64,000 nucleotides of DNA from a virus. Shown piece after piece: positions 34,338 to 43,686 of this stretch. The stretch's first letter is position 1. Every line of letters starts with the position of its first letter. The translations under genes were made by a program, and so were the position numbers. The notes below the pieces were generated by a model that saw only the letters and a program-made list of their open reading frames with translations, was not told where the DNA came from and ran no database searches. The DNA lies in the IMG/VR virus record IMGVR_UViG_3300009181_000064, positions 1 through 64,000 of that record; one strand, 5' to 3'.

Positions 34338-35994
34338 ACAAATATCATATAACGGCAATCCCAATCTTAAACCAATTGGTACCGTAGAATCATACTCAGC
34401 TGAGCAAGTTAAAGAACTTATGCGCTGTATGAGCGATCCCATCTATTTCATAGAAAACTATTGTAAGATTGTATCATTAGATCGTGGTTTAATAGATTTT
34501 AAGCTTTATGATTGCCAAAAAGAAAAAGTAGATGTTATACTGAATAATCGTAAAGTTATTTTGATGGAAGGTCGCCAACAGGGCAAAACTATTACCGCTG
34601 CCGCATGTATTCTTTGGTACACATTATTTCAAGAAAACAAAACGGTTGCTATTCTGGCAAACAAATCATCGGCCGCGCGCGAGGTTCTTTCTAGATATGA
34701 ACTAATGTATGAGATGCTTCCTATGTGGATGCAACAAGGTGTTAAAACATTTAACAAGGGCGACATTGAACTTGAGAATGGTTCTAAAGTATTTACTGCA
34801 GCAACAAGCTCATCTGGTATTCGTGGTAAATCTGTAAACTGGTTATACATTGACGAAGCTGCTATTATTCCAAATAATGTTGCTGAAGATTTCTTCACAT
34901 CTGTTTATCCAACAATTTCTGCTGGCAACACAACAAAGATTTTACTCACATCTACACCGCTAGGATATAATCACTTCTGGAAGTTCTGGAATGAAGCGGA
35001 GCAGGGACTAAATGGGTTTGTTCCATTGTTTATCCCGTATAGCAGAATTCCGGGTAGAGATGAAAAATGGGCCAATGAGCAAAAATCAATGTTAGGTGAA
35101 TTAAAGTTTAACCAAGAGGTTTTATGTAGATTCCTTGGTTCTTCTAATACTTTAATTAATCCCGACACTATTGGCAGAATGTCTACAAAGCAGTTTGTAT
35201 ATACAAAAGATGGATTAGATATTCTTCAAGAGCCAGAAGAAGACCACGTATATATGCTTGTGGCAGATACTTCGCGCGGTGTAGGTGGGGATTACTCAGC
35301 GTTTGCAGTAATGGATATCACATCTTATCCATTTACAGTAGTTGCTAAGTATCGAAGTAACAGAATAAGTCCGTTGTTATTTCCCAACATTATAGAAAAA
35401 GTAGCTAAAGATTACCACAAGGCATACTGCTTGGTAGAAATCAACGATAACGGGCAACAGGTAGCAGATTCCCTATATACTGATCTGGAATATGAGAATG
35501 TATTCTTTGTGGGAAGCAGTAGCAAATCTGGTCAATATTTGTCCGGAGGATTTACCCCAGGGGCAACACTGGGTGTTAGAACTACGAAACAGGTAAAACG
35601 ACTTGGATGTACGACATTTAAGAGTTTAGTAGAAGGAACAAAACTTCTAATACATGACCCAGAAATAATCGAAGAAATTTCCACATTCATTGAAGTCCGG
35701 GGAACGCATAAGGCAGACGAAGGATATCATGACGACCTAGTAATGTGTTTGGTATTATTCTCTTGGGCAACAAACGAACCGTTCTTCAAAGATTTAACAG
35801 ATTCAAATCTCAGAAAAGCTTTGTATGAAGAACAATTTAAGCAAATCGAGGAGAATCTAACTCCTTTTGGTATAGTAAATGATGGACTTCCTCAGAAGGA
35901 AGAACCGGTAGTAATGGGTGACGATCTTTGGTTTTCAGCAGATCCGGCAAAAGAAATGGAAAAACTTAAAACTAAATGGATGGAAAATGTCTAA
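34300..35994 (+). CDS. 17: large terminase subunit gp17
   Basis: A 564-aa packaging motor. The ATPase has Walker A GRQQGKT (91-97) and Walker B LYIDEAA (182-188); the C-terminal RNase-H-like nuclease has its first Asp in LVADTSRGVGGDYSAF and the last in HDDLVMC. The start is non-ATG: TTG 34300 gives MAKKTTVKQL, and a second in-frame TTG lies at 34327 after most of gp16; no in-frame ATG occurs before the conserved region. Translational coupling to gp16 is likely. Confidence 0.95.
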   Translation: MAKKTTVKQLSNKQISYNGNPNLKPIGTVESYSAEQVKELMRCMSDPIYFIENYCKIVSLDRGLIDFKLYDCQKEKVDVILNNRKVILMEGRQQGKTITAAACILWYTLFQENKTVAILANKSSAAREVLSRYELMYEMLPMWMQQGVKTFNKGDIELENGSKVFTAATSSSGIRGKSVNWLYIDEAAIIPNNVAEDFFTSVYPTISAGNTTKILLTSTPLGYNHFWKFWNEAEQGLNGFVPLFIPYSRIPGRDEKWANEQKSMLGELKFNQEVLCRFLGSSNTLINPDTIGRMSTKQFVYTKDGLDILQEPEEDHVYMLVADTSRGVGGDYSAFAVMDITSYPFTVVAKYRSNRISPLLFPNIIEKVAKDYHKAYCLVEINDNGQQVADSLYTDLEYENVFFVGSSSKSGQYLSGGFTPGATLGVRTTKQVKRLGCTTFKSLVEGTKLLIHDPEIIEEISTFIEVRGTHKADEGYHDDLVMCLVLFSWATNEPFFKDLTDSNLRKALYEEQFKQIEENLTPFGIVNDGLPQKEEPVVMGDDLWFSADPAKEMEKLKTKWMENV

Positions 35995-36005
35995 AAACTT
36001 ATACT

Positions 36006-36013
36006 TATAAATA
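36006..36013 (+). promoter_or_regulatory. T4-type late promoter for sheath and tube
   Basis: Exact TATAAATA, 52 bp upstream of gp18, in the 70-bp gap after gp17. A strong ribosome site (AAGGAG, 36053-36058) follows. This fits high expression of sheath and tube. Confidence 0.85.
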
Positions 36014-36064
36014 AATAGTAATCAATAGTTATATAACTATATAAAAATCTTTAAGGAGAATAAG

Positions 36065-37765
36065 ATGGCATTTCAGCTTTCACCCGGCGTACTAGTACAA
36101 GAAAAGGATTTAACTGCAATAGTCCCTTCTGTTGCTACTTCAGCTGGCGCATTCGCTGGCGCCTTCCAATGGGGACCTGTTGGAGAAGTTACCACCGTCG
36201 ATTCAGAAAATAATTTAGTAAAATATTTCGGCGGACCCACTGATGCTACATATATATCATTTTTTACTGCAGCAAACTTTTTATCATATGGTAATAATCT
36301 ACAGTTAGTTCGTGTTGTTAACGAGGCCGAAGCTAAAAACGCTGTCGCAAATGCATCAGCAACTAGCGCAGTATTAATTAAAAATTTAGACGACTATTTA
36401 AACACTAGATCTAGTGGAAATTATAATCTAGGTGAATTCGCAGCAAAATATCCAGGGGAATTGGGAAATTCATTGAAAGTTTCAATGGTAGATGCCAATA
36501 CCTGGCCAAATTGGGCAAACACATATCAGGCAGATTTCAATTCTGCTCCAGGTACATCCACATATGCTAGTTCATTAAATGGTGTAAACGATGAGTTGCA
36601 CGTTGCTGTTATTGACGAAGACGGACTATGGACCGGCGTTAGAGGAACGGTAATAGAAAAGTTCCCATATGTATCTAAAGGTTCAGATGCAAAGAATTCT
36701 GACGGATCATCTAATTATTATAAAGATGTACTTAATAAAAAATCAGAATATATTTGGTCTATAGATCATCCAACGCTTGGCACAAATTGGGGAACTACTG
36801 TTCAAAGTAAAACATTCGCAAATTTAAGTTCAAATGTACAAGTCTCTTTATCAAACGGTAGAAGCGCAGCTGCTAATATTACCGCCGGTAATGTTATTGT
36901 AGGATTTAACTTATTCTCAAATGACGAGTTGTATGATGTTAGTTTAATACCATTGGGCGAATGGGGAAATGCAACCTCAGTTGTTAGCTCTGTTGTAAAT
37001 ATCGCAGAATCAAGAAAAGATTGTGTAGTATTCATATCTCCAGATATTACAGACGTAGTAAATGTATCCACCGCCGTACAAGCAAGCAATGTTGTTGATT
37101 TTAGAAATAACCAAATTAACGTAAATTCAAGCTATGCTGTTTTAGATTCAGGTTGGAAATATCAATATGACCGTTACAACGATAAATATCGTTGGGTACC
37201 GCTGAATGGTGACATTGCAGGGATATGCGCAAGAACAGATACAGTAGCAGAACCTTGGTTCAGCCCAGGTGGTTTTAATCGCGGCCAAATTAGAAATGTT
37301 GTTAGATTGGCATTTAATCCTTCAAAAACTGACAGAGATACTCTATACAAAGCAGGCGTCAATCCTGTTGTAGCGTTCCCGGGTCAAGGCACAGTATTGT
37401 TTGGCGATAAAACATTGCAAACAAAGCCTAGTGCATTTGATAGAATCAATGTTCGTAGATTGTTTATTGTATTAGAAAAAGCAATTGCAACCGCATCAAA
37501 ATTCCAATTATTCGAGTTTAATGATCCTTTCACAAGAGCACAATTTAGAAATCTAGTTGAACCATTCTTAAGAGATGTTCAAGGCCGTAGAGGCATTACA
37601 GATTTTAAAGTTGTTTGTGACGAAACAAATAATACAGGCGACGTAATAGATAGAAACGAATTTAGAGCTGATATTTTTATCAAACCTGCTCGTGCTATTA
37701 ACTTTATATCGTTGACATTTGTTGCCACACGCTCTGGCATTTCATTCGAAGAAGTCGGCGCTTAA
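36065..37765 (+). CDS. 18: tail sheath protein gp18
   Basis: A 566-aa homologue of T4 gp18 (659 aa), the contractile sheath. The N-terminus FQLSPGVLVQEKDLTAIVPS is typical, with AFAGAFQWGPVGEV; the C-terminal domain has FNDPFTRAQFRNLVEPFLRD and ADIFIKPARAINFISLTFVA, the conserved core that contacts the tube. The preceding late promoter and good ribosome site fit an abundant protein. Shorter than T4 mainly in the outer domains. Confidence 0.95.
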   Translation: MAFQLSPGVLVQEKDLTAIVPSVATSAGAFAGAFQWGPVGEVTTVDSENNLVKYFGGPTDATYISFFTAANFLSYGNNLQLVRVVNEAEAKNAVANASATSAVLIKNLDDYLNTRSSGNYNLGEFAAKYPGELGNSLKVSMVDANTWPNWANTYQADFNSAPGTSTYASSLNGVNDELHVAVIDEDGLWTGVRGTVIEKFPYVSKGSDAKNSDGSSNYYKDVLNKKSEYIWSIDHPTLGTNWGTTVQSKTFANLSSNVQVSLSNGRSAAANITAGNVIVGFNLFSNDELYDVSLIPLGEWGNATSVVSSVVNIAESRKDCVVFISPDITDVVNVSTAVQASNVVDFRNNQINVNSSYAVLDSGWKYQYDRYNDKYRWVPLNGDIAGICARTDTVAEPWFSPGGFNRGQIRNVVRLAFNPSKTDRDTLYKAGVNPVVAFPGQGTVLFGDKTLQTKPSAFDRINVRRLFIVLEKAIATASKFQLFEFNDPFTRAQFRNLVEPFLRDVQGRRGITDFKVVCDETNNTGDVIDRNEFRADIFIKPARAINFISLTFVATRSGISFEEVGA

Positions 37766-37783
37766 TAACGGAGAATAACAAAA

Positions 37784-38347
37784 ATGGCAACAATAGTATC
37801 CCCTTTCAGTATTAATACTTTTAAAACACAGCTAAAGAATGGTGGCGCACGTCCCAATCAATTCCAAGTTACAATTAATTTTCCAGCATTAGTTGCACAA
37901 AATACGGTATTGAACAGAGCATCTTCATTTTTGGTAACAGTTGCAGAATTACCTGGTCAAACAATTGGAGTTACTCCTGTATATTACAGAGGCAGAGAAC
38001 TTAAATTGGCCGGCGATAAAGTATTTGCTCCTTTTACTTGCACTGTGTTAAATGATACAGATTTTACCATTAGACAAGGTCTAGAAGAGTGGATGAATCT
38101 TATTGAAAACAATGCAACTAAATTTGGTGCAACAAACCCAGCCAATTATCAATGCACAATTAGTGTTGCACAATTGGATAGACAAGGTGCTGTATTAAGA
38201 GAGTATGAATTAACAGATGCTTTCCCAACAGATATCTCACCAATTGGTTTAGATTTCTCTGCAAACGATCAATTATCGACCTTTGGTGCAACATTTCAAT
38301 ATCAACAATTTGCTTTTAGAAATGTTTCTGTCGGAACTAGACTATAA
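37784..38347 (+). CDS. 19: tail tube protein gp19
   Basis: A 187-aa homologue of T4 gp19 (163 aa). Tube-family blocks: NGGARPNQFQVTINFP, VTVAELPGQTIGVTPVYYRG, FTCTVLNDTDFTIRQGLEEW and DAFPTDISPIGLDFSAND. It follows gp18 directly with a GGAGAA ribosome site. This is one of three tube-fold proteins in the window (others at 8.5 and 45.1 kb). Confidence 0.93.
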   Translation: MATIVSPFSINTFKTQLKNGGARPNQFQVTINFPALVAQNTVLNRASSFLVTVAELPGQTIGVTPVYYRGRELKLAGDKVFAPFTCTVLNDTDFTIRQGLEEWMNLIENNATKFGATNPANYQCTISVAQLDRQGAVLREYELTDAFPTDISPIGLDFSANDQLSTFGATFQYQQFAFRNVSVGTRL

Positions 38348-38391
38348 TAAATAGTTTATACTATGGACATTAACTTTTTGGAATTTAAATA

Positions 38392-39933
38392 ATGGCAATT
38401 AATTTATTTGGGTATACTATTACTCGAGGTGAAGATGTGAGTAAGATGGCACGGACACAATCGTTTGTGCCGCCTACTACTGACGATGGTACAGCAACGG
38501 TTCAGGGCGGCGGCTATTTTGGCACATATCTTGAGATGGATGCTACTGCCAAATCAGAATCAGAGCTGATTACACGATATCGCGAAGCATCTATGTATGC
38601 TGATTGTTCTACAGCAATTGATGAAATTGTTACAGAAGCAATTGCAGCAGTTGACGATGAAGCAGCAGTACAACTTAATGTTGATGCACTTGATTTGCCC
38701 GATAATATTAAAAAGGCAATGCAAGATCAATTCAATACTATTGTGAGATTGCTTGGATTCAACCTTAAGGGGTTTGATATTTTTCGCAGATGGTATGTTG
38801 ATGGTAGACTTTATTATCAAAAGATTATTGACGAAAAGAATCCAAAACGTGGTATTATTGAGTTAAGACAAATTGATCCTCGTAAAATTCGCAAAGTTCG
38901 CGAAATTAAAAAGGATAAAGATCAAAAGACAGGTATAGATTTAATTAAATCAATTGAAGAATTTTTCATTTATAATGAAAAAGGTATTAATTATCAACCA
39001 AATTATACTACAACTTCTCCTGGTAGTAATCAGGGAATTAAAATTTCAACAGATTCAGTTAGTTATATTCCGTCGGGACTAAATGATTCTGAAAAAAATG
39101 TGGTACTGAGTTATTTGCACAAGGCAATTAAACCGGTAAATCAACTAAAGATGATGGAAGATGCTTTGGTCATTTATAGATTGGCTAGAGCACCTGAAAG
39201 AAGAATATTTTATATTGACGTTGGCAATTTGCCAAAGTTAAAAGCTGAGCAATATCTAAAAGATATTATGGCTCGGTATCGTAATAAGATTGTTTATGAT
39301 TCTGCCACAGGCGAAATCAGAGATGATCGTAAATTTATGTCAATGCTTGAAGACTTTTGGTTGCCTCGTAGAGAAGGTGGGCGTGGTACTGAAATTACCA
39401 CATTGCCAGGTGGCGAAAACCTGGGTCAGATTGATGATATTAATTATTTTCAGAATAAACTATATCAGGCATTGAATGTTCCCCTATCAAGAATGCAACC
39501 TCAACAGGGTATTTCATTTGGTAGAGCAACAGAGATTACTCGTGATGAATTAAAATTTGCTAAATTTGTAGGAAGACTTCGCAAGAAATTTAGCATGTTA
39601 TTCAATGATATTTTAAAGACACAGCTAATCTTAACAGGTGTAATTACCGAACAAGATTGGGTAGAGTTAAAAGAACATATTCAATATAAATTTGCTCAAG
39701 ATCAGTATTTTGAAGAAATAAAAGATGCAGAAAATTTACGCAATCGTATTGATTTGGTAAATCAGATGCAACCCTTTGTTGGAACTTATTTTAGTAAAGC
39801 CTATATAATGAAAAGTGTATTGCGATTTACTGATGAAGAAATTGAAACAATGGAATCGCAGATTGAATCGGAACCTGCACCCGAAATTGGAGTGGACGGA
39901 CAACCAGTTCAGCCGCCTATAAATAATCAATAG
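38392..39933 (+). CDS. 20: portal vertex protein gp20
   Basis: A 513-aa homologue of T4 gp20 (524 aa), the dodecameric DNA portal. Diagnostic blocks: REASMYADCSTAIDEIVTEA, GRLYYQKIIDEKNPKRGIIEL, LPKLKAEQYLKDIMARYRNK and the GISFGRATEITRDELKFAKF segment common to marine gp20 markers. The C-terminus is acidic with a Pro/Gln-rich tail. Confidence 0.95.
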   Translation: MAINLFGYTITRGEDVSKMARTQSFVPPTTDDGTATVQGGGYFGTYLEMDATAKSESELITRYREASMYADCSTAIDEIVTEAIAAVDDEAAVQLNVDALDLPDNIKKAMQDQFNTIVRLLGFNLKGFDIFRRWYVDGRLYYQKIIDEKNPKRGIIELRQIDPRKIRKVREIKKDKDQKTGIDLIKSIEEFFIYNEKGINYQPNYTTTSPGSNQGIKISTDSVSYIPSGLNDSEKNVVLSYLHKAIKPVNQLKMMEDALVIYRLARAPERRIFYIDVGNLPKLKAEQYLKDIMARYRNKIVYDSATGEIRDDRKFMSMLEDFWLPRREGGRGTEITTLPGGENLGQIDDINYFQNKLYQALNVPLSRMQPQQGISFGRATEITRDELKFAKFVGRLRKKFSMLFNDILKTQLILTGVITEQDWVELKEHIQYKFAQDQYFEEIKDAENLRNRIDLVNQMQPFVGTYFSKAYIMKSVLRFTDEEIETMESQIESEPAPEIGVDGQPVQPPINNQ

Positions 39934-39944
39934 GAGTAAAAATT

Positions 39945-40115
39945 ATGGATACATCAGAAGTTCTTAGACACATGGTAGACGACATTCTTGCAGATCGCTC
40001 GAATGACGCTGTTAATAGATTCAACGATGCCTTGGGATTTAAATTATCCGCTGCATTGGATGATAAAAAACAAGAAATTGCCTCAAGCATAGGTAAGGAA
40101 AATGAAGAAGTTTAA
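39945..40115 (+). CDS. 56-aa prohead core-like protein
   Basis: A short ORF from ATG 39945 (ribosome site TAGGAGTAAA just upstream) to TAA 40115. It is helical and charged (MDTSEVLRHMVDDILAD, then FNDALGFKLSAALDDKK) and ends KENEEV, resembling the small prohead core proteins (gp67/gp68 type) that lie between portal and protease in T4-like phages. It overlaps the next gene by 14 bp. Family placement is from position and composition. Confidence 0.7.
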   Translation: MDTSEVLRHMVDDILADRSNDAVNRFNDALGFKLSAALDDKKQEIASSIGKENEEV

Positions 40116-41373
40116 CTCACTAAGATTAGAATTAGCAGAAAAAACTCTTACTCCCGCTGAAAAGAAAAAGCGAGAGGAAATTGCCATGGCTATGGAGCGT
40201 GAGAATCCAGGTATGCCAATGGCTAAAAAGATGGCAATTGCCACGGCAGCTGCTAAAAGAGTTGCCGAAGAAAATCTTGATGAATTAAAATCTTCCACAT
40301 TAACATCTTATATTGATAAAGTTGCAACAGGCCCTTCTAGAGGCAATAAGAACATAAAAGCAATTGGCGGAGTAACAACTGCTATTCGTAAAAGAGCTGA
40401 AAATGAAAATCCACCATTTGAACCAAATGTTCCTACCGGTGAAAGAAAAGATCAATTTGGAAATACTATTAAAAATGTAGCAAAACACTTGGCTAAACAA
40501 GGTATGAAAAGTGTTACTGAAGAAATTAAAACAACGCATGAAGATCCTTTAGTGGTTACAAGAGATTCTGAGGGCAATATTCATACTCATGCCAATTTAT
40601 CTGTTGCCAATGCTATTCATGGTACAGATGTTAAACATCAAGCCATTCATACCGGTATGCCAGTACAAGCAGGTAAGTTCACATTTGAATTATCCAAGCA
40701 TCATGCCGCAGAAGTTAAAGAAGCCAAAGAAAAAAGCGAATATGATTACGAAGGCGACATGGCCCGTGGTCAATTACAAAGTATTATCATGAATGCTCAA
40801 AGAGTACATGATATGTTAAAAGACAATGACAATCTTCCTGAATGGGTTCAATCAAAGATTACTCTTGCAGAAGATTATATTTCAACTGTTTCAAATTATA
40901 TGGCGAGTGAAATTGATGAGATGCATTTATCTTTTGGTTCACATGATAAAAAGCCTGTTCCTGTAACATCTAAATTGGCAGATATGAAAAAATATTTTGC
41001 AACTAATGATAAAGATCAGATAAAGCAAAAAATTACAGGAAAAAAATTCCACGATATGTCTGAATATGAGGCATGGATGAAATCAAATAAAACAAAGAGT
41101 GCAATGCAAGTTGCATCGTTTGAACAAGATGCAGACAAAAGTATTGAGGAAGCATCCCACACATTTGAACCGGTAAAAAATCAAGGTCTTGTAAAGAACA
41201 ATCGAGGGCATTCTTTTGTAGGCAATACATATAATGCTAAGGGATTAAAAGGCGCAAGCATTTATAAGCATAAAGAAACAGGTAAATATTATGCTAATAA
41301 AGTAACATCAAATACTACGTATCACGATAGCGCTGAAAAAGCGGCCGAAAAATACCATAGTAAAGCAAAATAA
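40102..41373 (+). CDS. 423-aa prohead core/capsid-associated protein
   Basis: A Lys/Ala-rich helical N-terminus (LTPAEKKKREEIAMAMERE and AKKMAIATAAAKRVAEENLD) is followed by a His-rich middle and a block YEGDMARGQLQSIIMNAQRV with LPEWVQSKITLAEDYISTVS (about 214-262), a module I associate with head proteins of many T4-like phages. A C-terminal repeat-like domain (HKETGKYYANKVTSNTTYH) ends the protein. It lies between portal and protease, so a prohead core or internal head protein is likely. Its composition may reflect processing by gp21. Confidence 0.72.
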   Translation: MKKFNSLRLELAEKTLTPAEKKKREEIAMAMERENPGMPMAKKMAIATAAAKRVAEENLDELKSSTLTSYIDKVATGPSRGNKNIKAIGGVTTAIRKRAENENPPFEPNVPTGERKDQFGNTIKNVAKHLAKQGMKSVTEEIKTTHEDPLVVTRDSEGNIHTHANLSVANAIHGTDVKHQAIHTGMPVQAGKFTFELSKHHAAEVKEAKEKSEYDYEGDMARGQLQSIIMNAQRVHDMLKDNDNLPEWVQSKITLAEDYISTVSNYMASEIDEMHLSFGSHDKKPVPVTSKLADMKKYFATNDKDQIKQKITGKKFHDMSEYEAWMKSNKTKSAMQVASFEQDADKSIEEASHTFEPVKNQGLVKNNRGHSFVGNTYNAKGLKGASIYKHKETGKYYANKVTSNTTYHDSAEKAAEKYHSKAK

Positions 41374-41385
41374 TAAGAGGATAAA

Positions 41386-41805
41386 ATGCCGGTAACAAAA
41401 ACAATTCTTAAGAATGTTAGACAACAAGCAGTTGTTAAATTTATAGGTAGCGGATATGGCAATATAGATTTACGCGCAGACCTAACTCAAAATTCGGAAA
41501 CATTCCAAGGGTTTGCTAACACCAATGTAACAATTAAAACTGTTATGTGGAGCACCACAGATTCTGTAAGTTCACCTATTTTAATTCAACGTGGTGTTAA
41601 TGCCACAGTTGCAACCAATGTAATGATATTGTACGGAGGCGCATCATCCTGGGACTTGGCACAAGAATCCGGATTTGTTGACAATGCAAATGCAGATTCA
41701 AATGTAACAGTGTTTATTCCCCCAGCTGGTGGAATGGTATATATGGTATTGGGTAAAACATCAGGATATTTAGGTCCCCAATTAAACGCCCTATCACCTA
41801 ATTAA
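41386..41805 (+). CDS. 139-aa capsid-region structural protein
   Basis: A strand-rich protein (VRQQAVVKFIGSGYGNIDLR, PILIQRGVNATVATNVMILY, VTVFIPPAGGMVYMVLGKTS) without charged helices, suited to a beta-sandwich decoration protein. It lies just before the prohead protease gene with an AGAGGATAAAATG start. Function inferred from position only. Confidence 0.65.
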   Translation: MPVTKTILKNVRQQAVVKFIGSGYGNIDLRADLTQNSETFQGFANTNVTIKTVMWSTTDSVSSPILIQRGVNATVATNVMILYGGASSWDLAQESGFVDNANADSNVTVFIPPAGGMVYMVLGKTSGYLGPQLNALSPN

Positions 41806-41819
41806 TACGGAGAAATAAA

Positions 41820-42470
41820 ATGAGATTAATTACAGAAGCCGCACACGATATTACGTATATTGTAGAAGATAAACAATCTGGCGGCAAAAATGTCTTTATT
41901 GAAGGCATCTTTATGCAAACAGAAGTACCTAACCGAAATGGTCGTTTATACAAGCGCGACATTATGGAAAAAGAATTAACTCGTTATCAGAAATTGATTG
42001 ACGAAAAAAGATCATTGGGTGAATTAGGTCATCCAGCAAATCCAACATTAAATTTGGATAAAGTATCTCACCTTATTGAAAGCCTTCGATTCGACGGCAA
42101 TAATGTAATTGGTAGAGCAAAGATTTTAGAAACTCCAATGGGCAACATTGCTCGCAGTTTGCTTGATGCAGGTGCGGGCCTTGGTGTTTCTTCTAGAGGT
42201 TTGGGTTCACTAAAAATGAACAAAGAGGGTGTTAATGAAGTTCAGGATGATTTTCATCTTGCAACTGTAGACATTGTAGCAGATCCTTCCGCACATGATG
42301 CTTATGTCCAAGGCATTTATGAGTCTGCAGATTGGATTTGTGAAAATGGTCTGTGGAAAGCTGTTGATATCGAAAGAGCACAACAAACATTAAAGGGCGC
42401 ATCTAAAGGACAGTTAGAATCTGTTAAACTAAAGATGTTTGAAGAGTTTATGTCTAGAATGTCTAGATAA
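41820..42470 (+). CDS. 21: prohead core protease gp21
   Basis: A 216-aa serine protease of the S77 family, which cleaves scaffold and capsid N-termini during head maturation. Catalytic His71 lies in GELGHPANP and the nucleophile is in LGVSSRGLGS (Ser124 or Ser125); VDIVADPSA follows. The length equals T4 gp21 (212 aa). GGAGAAATAAAATG gives a clear start. Confidence 0.93.
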   Translation: MRLITEAAHDITYIVEDKQSGGKNVFIEGIFMQTEVPNRNGRLYKRDIMEKELTRYQKLIDEKRSLGELGHPANPTLNLDKVSHLIESLRFDGNNVIGRAKILETPMGNIARSLLDAGAGLGVSSRGLGSLKMNKEGVNEVQDDFHLATVDIVADPSAHDAYVQGIYESADWICENGLWKAVDIERAQQTLKGASKGQLESVKLKMFEEFMSRMSR

Positions 42471-42477
42471 TCAAACT

Positions 42478-42485
42478 TATAAATA
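42478..42485 (+). promoter_or_regulatory. T4-type late promoter for scaffold and capsid
   Basis: Exact TATAAATA, 29 bp upstream of gp22, in the gap after gp21. A good ribosome site (TTAGGAG) follows. Confidence 0.85.
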
Positions 42486-42514
42486 ATTTGAAACAATCCA
42501 TTTAGGAGACACTA

Positions 42515-43657
42515 ATGTCAGTAGAAAGCAAAATTAAACAATTGCTAGAGCGTGTAGATGCGAAATCTAGCCTAGAAGAAGCAGACGCTATGGGTGCAGC
42601 TAAAGGTAAAGATACCTCTATCAAAGCAGCTAATGGCGGTGATGCTTCCCAACCAAAACAAGGTAGTTCTGAAGACGCAAGTTACGAAGAGCGCCATGAA
42701 GATGATGAAAACCAAGGCGCTATTGCAGCCAAAGGTATTAATCAAAATACCATTAAGATGAAGGGTCCTGTTGGTGCCGCCCCTAACTTCCAAACAGTTG
42801 GTGACCCTACTTCCGCAGTAAATCAACCCAACTCTTCAGGTAATGTTCCTGTTGGTGAAGAAGAAGAAGTTGACGGCGAAGTAATTGTAGAGGAAGATGA
42901 AGAAATTCAAGCTTCTACAGCAATTGACTTATCCCCAATTTTTGGCGATGATCTCTCAGAAGATTTCAAAGCTAAAGCAACATCTATTTTTGAAGCAGCA
43001 GTTATTGCTCGCGTAAATTCAGAAATGGATAAAGTCGCATCATCTCTAGAAGAGAAGTATGCCGATGATGTTGCAGAATACAAAGACGGTATCGTCGAAA
43101 AGATTGATTCATATCTCAACTATGTTGTTGAGAATTGGATGAAAGAAAATGAATTGGCCTTGGAAAATGGTCTTCGCACTGAGATTGCTGAAGACTTTAT
43201 GTCTGGCCTAAAAGTACTATTCAAAGAGCACTACATCGAAGTGCCTGAAGAGAAATACGATGTAATCGGTGAACTACAAGCCAAAGCTGCAGAACTCGAA
43301 GCAAAACTCGACGAAGCGATTGGCAGCAATGTAGACCTTAACAAAGAAGTCACTTCTTTAAAGCGTCAAGCAGTTGTAGAAGAATTGTCCAAGGATTTGG
43401 CTGATACAGAAGCTGCAAAATTGGGCAAGCTATTAGAGGGTGTTGATTATGAAAATGAAGATCTTTACAGAGAGAAAGTTTCTGTAATTAAAGATAATTA
43501 TTTTCCAAAGAATGCAGTAACAGAAAGCGTATCGCAATCTGTTCAAGCACAACAGACTTTAACAGAAGAGACAGATGTTCCAACTAACTTTACAGATGGT
43601 TCATCAGTAGTTTCTGCATATGCTAAAGCACTTTCAAGATCAATTAAAAGAGCGTAA
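42515..43657 (+). CDS. 22: prohead scaffold protein gp22
   Basis: A 380-aa scaffold. The first 130 residues are polar and disordered (GGDASQPKQGSSEDASYEER), followed by an acidic stretch (GEEEEVDGEVIVEEDEE) and a long helical, coiled-coil part (LQAKAAELEAKLDEA and VDLNKEVTSLKRQAVVEELS). The length exceeds T4 gp22 (269 aa) because of the N-terminal extension. It lies just before gp23 and should be cut by gp21. Confidence 0.88.
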   Translation: MSVESKIKQLLERVDAKSSLEEADAMGAAKGKDTSIKAANGGDASQPKQGSSEDASYEERHEDDENQGAIAAKGINQNTIKMKGPVGAAPNFQTVGDPTSAVNQPNSSGNVPVGEEEEVDGEVIVEEDEEIQASTAIDLSPIFGDDLSEDFKAKATSIFEAAVIARVNSEMDKVASSLEEKYADDVAEYKDGIVEKIDSYLNYVVENWMKENELALENGLRTEIAEDFMSGLKVLFKEHYIEVPEEKYDVIGELQAKAAELEAKLDEAIGSNVDLNKEVTSLKRQAVVEELSKDLADTEAAKLGKLLEGVDYENEDLYREKVSVIKDNYFPKNAVTESVSQSVQAQQTLTEETDVPTNFTDGSSVVSAYAKALSRSIKRA

Positions 43658-43686
43658 TTTTACGACATTCCATCAAGGAGAAAAAA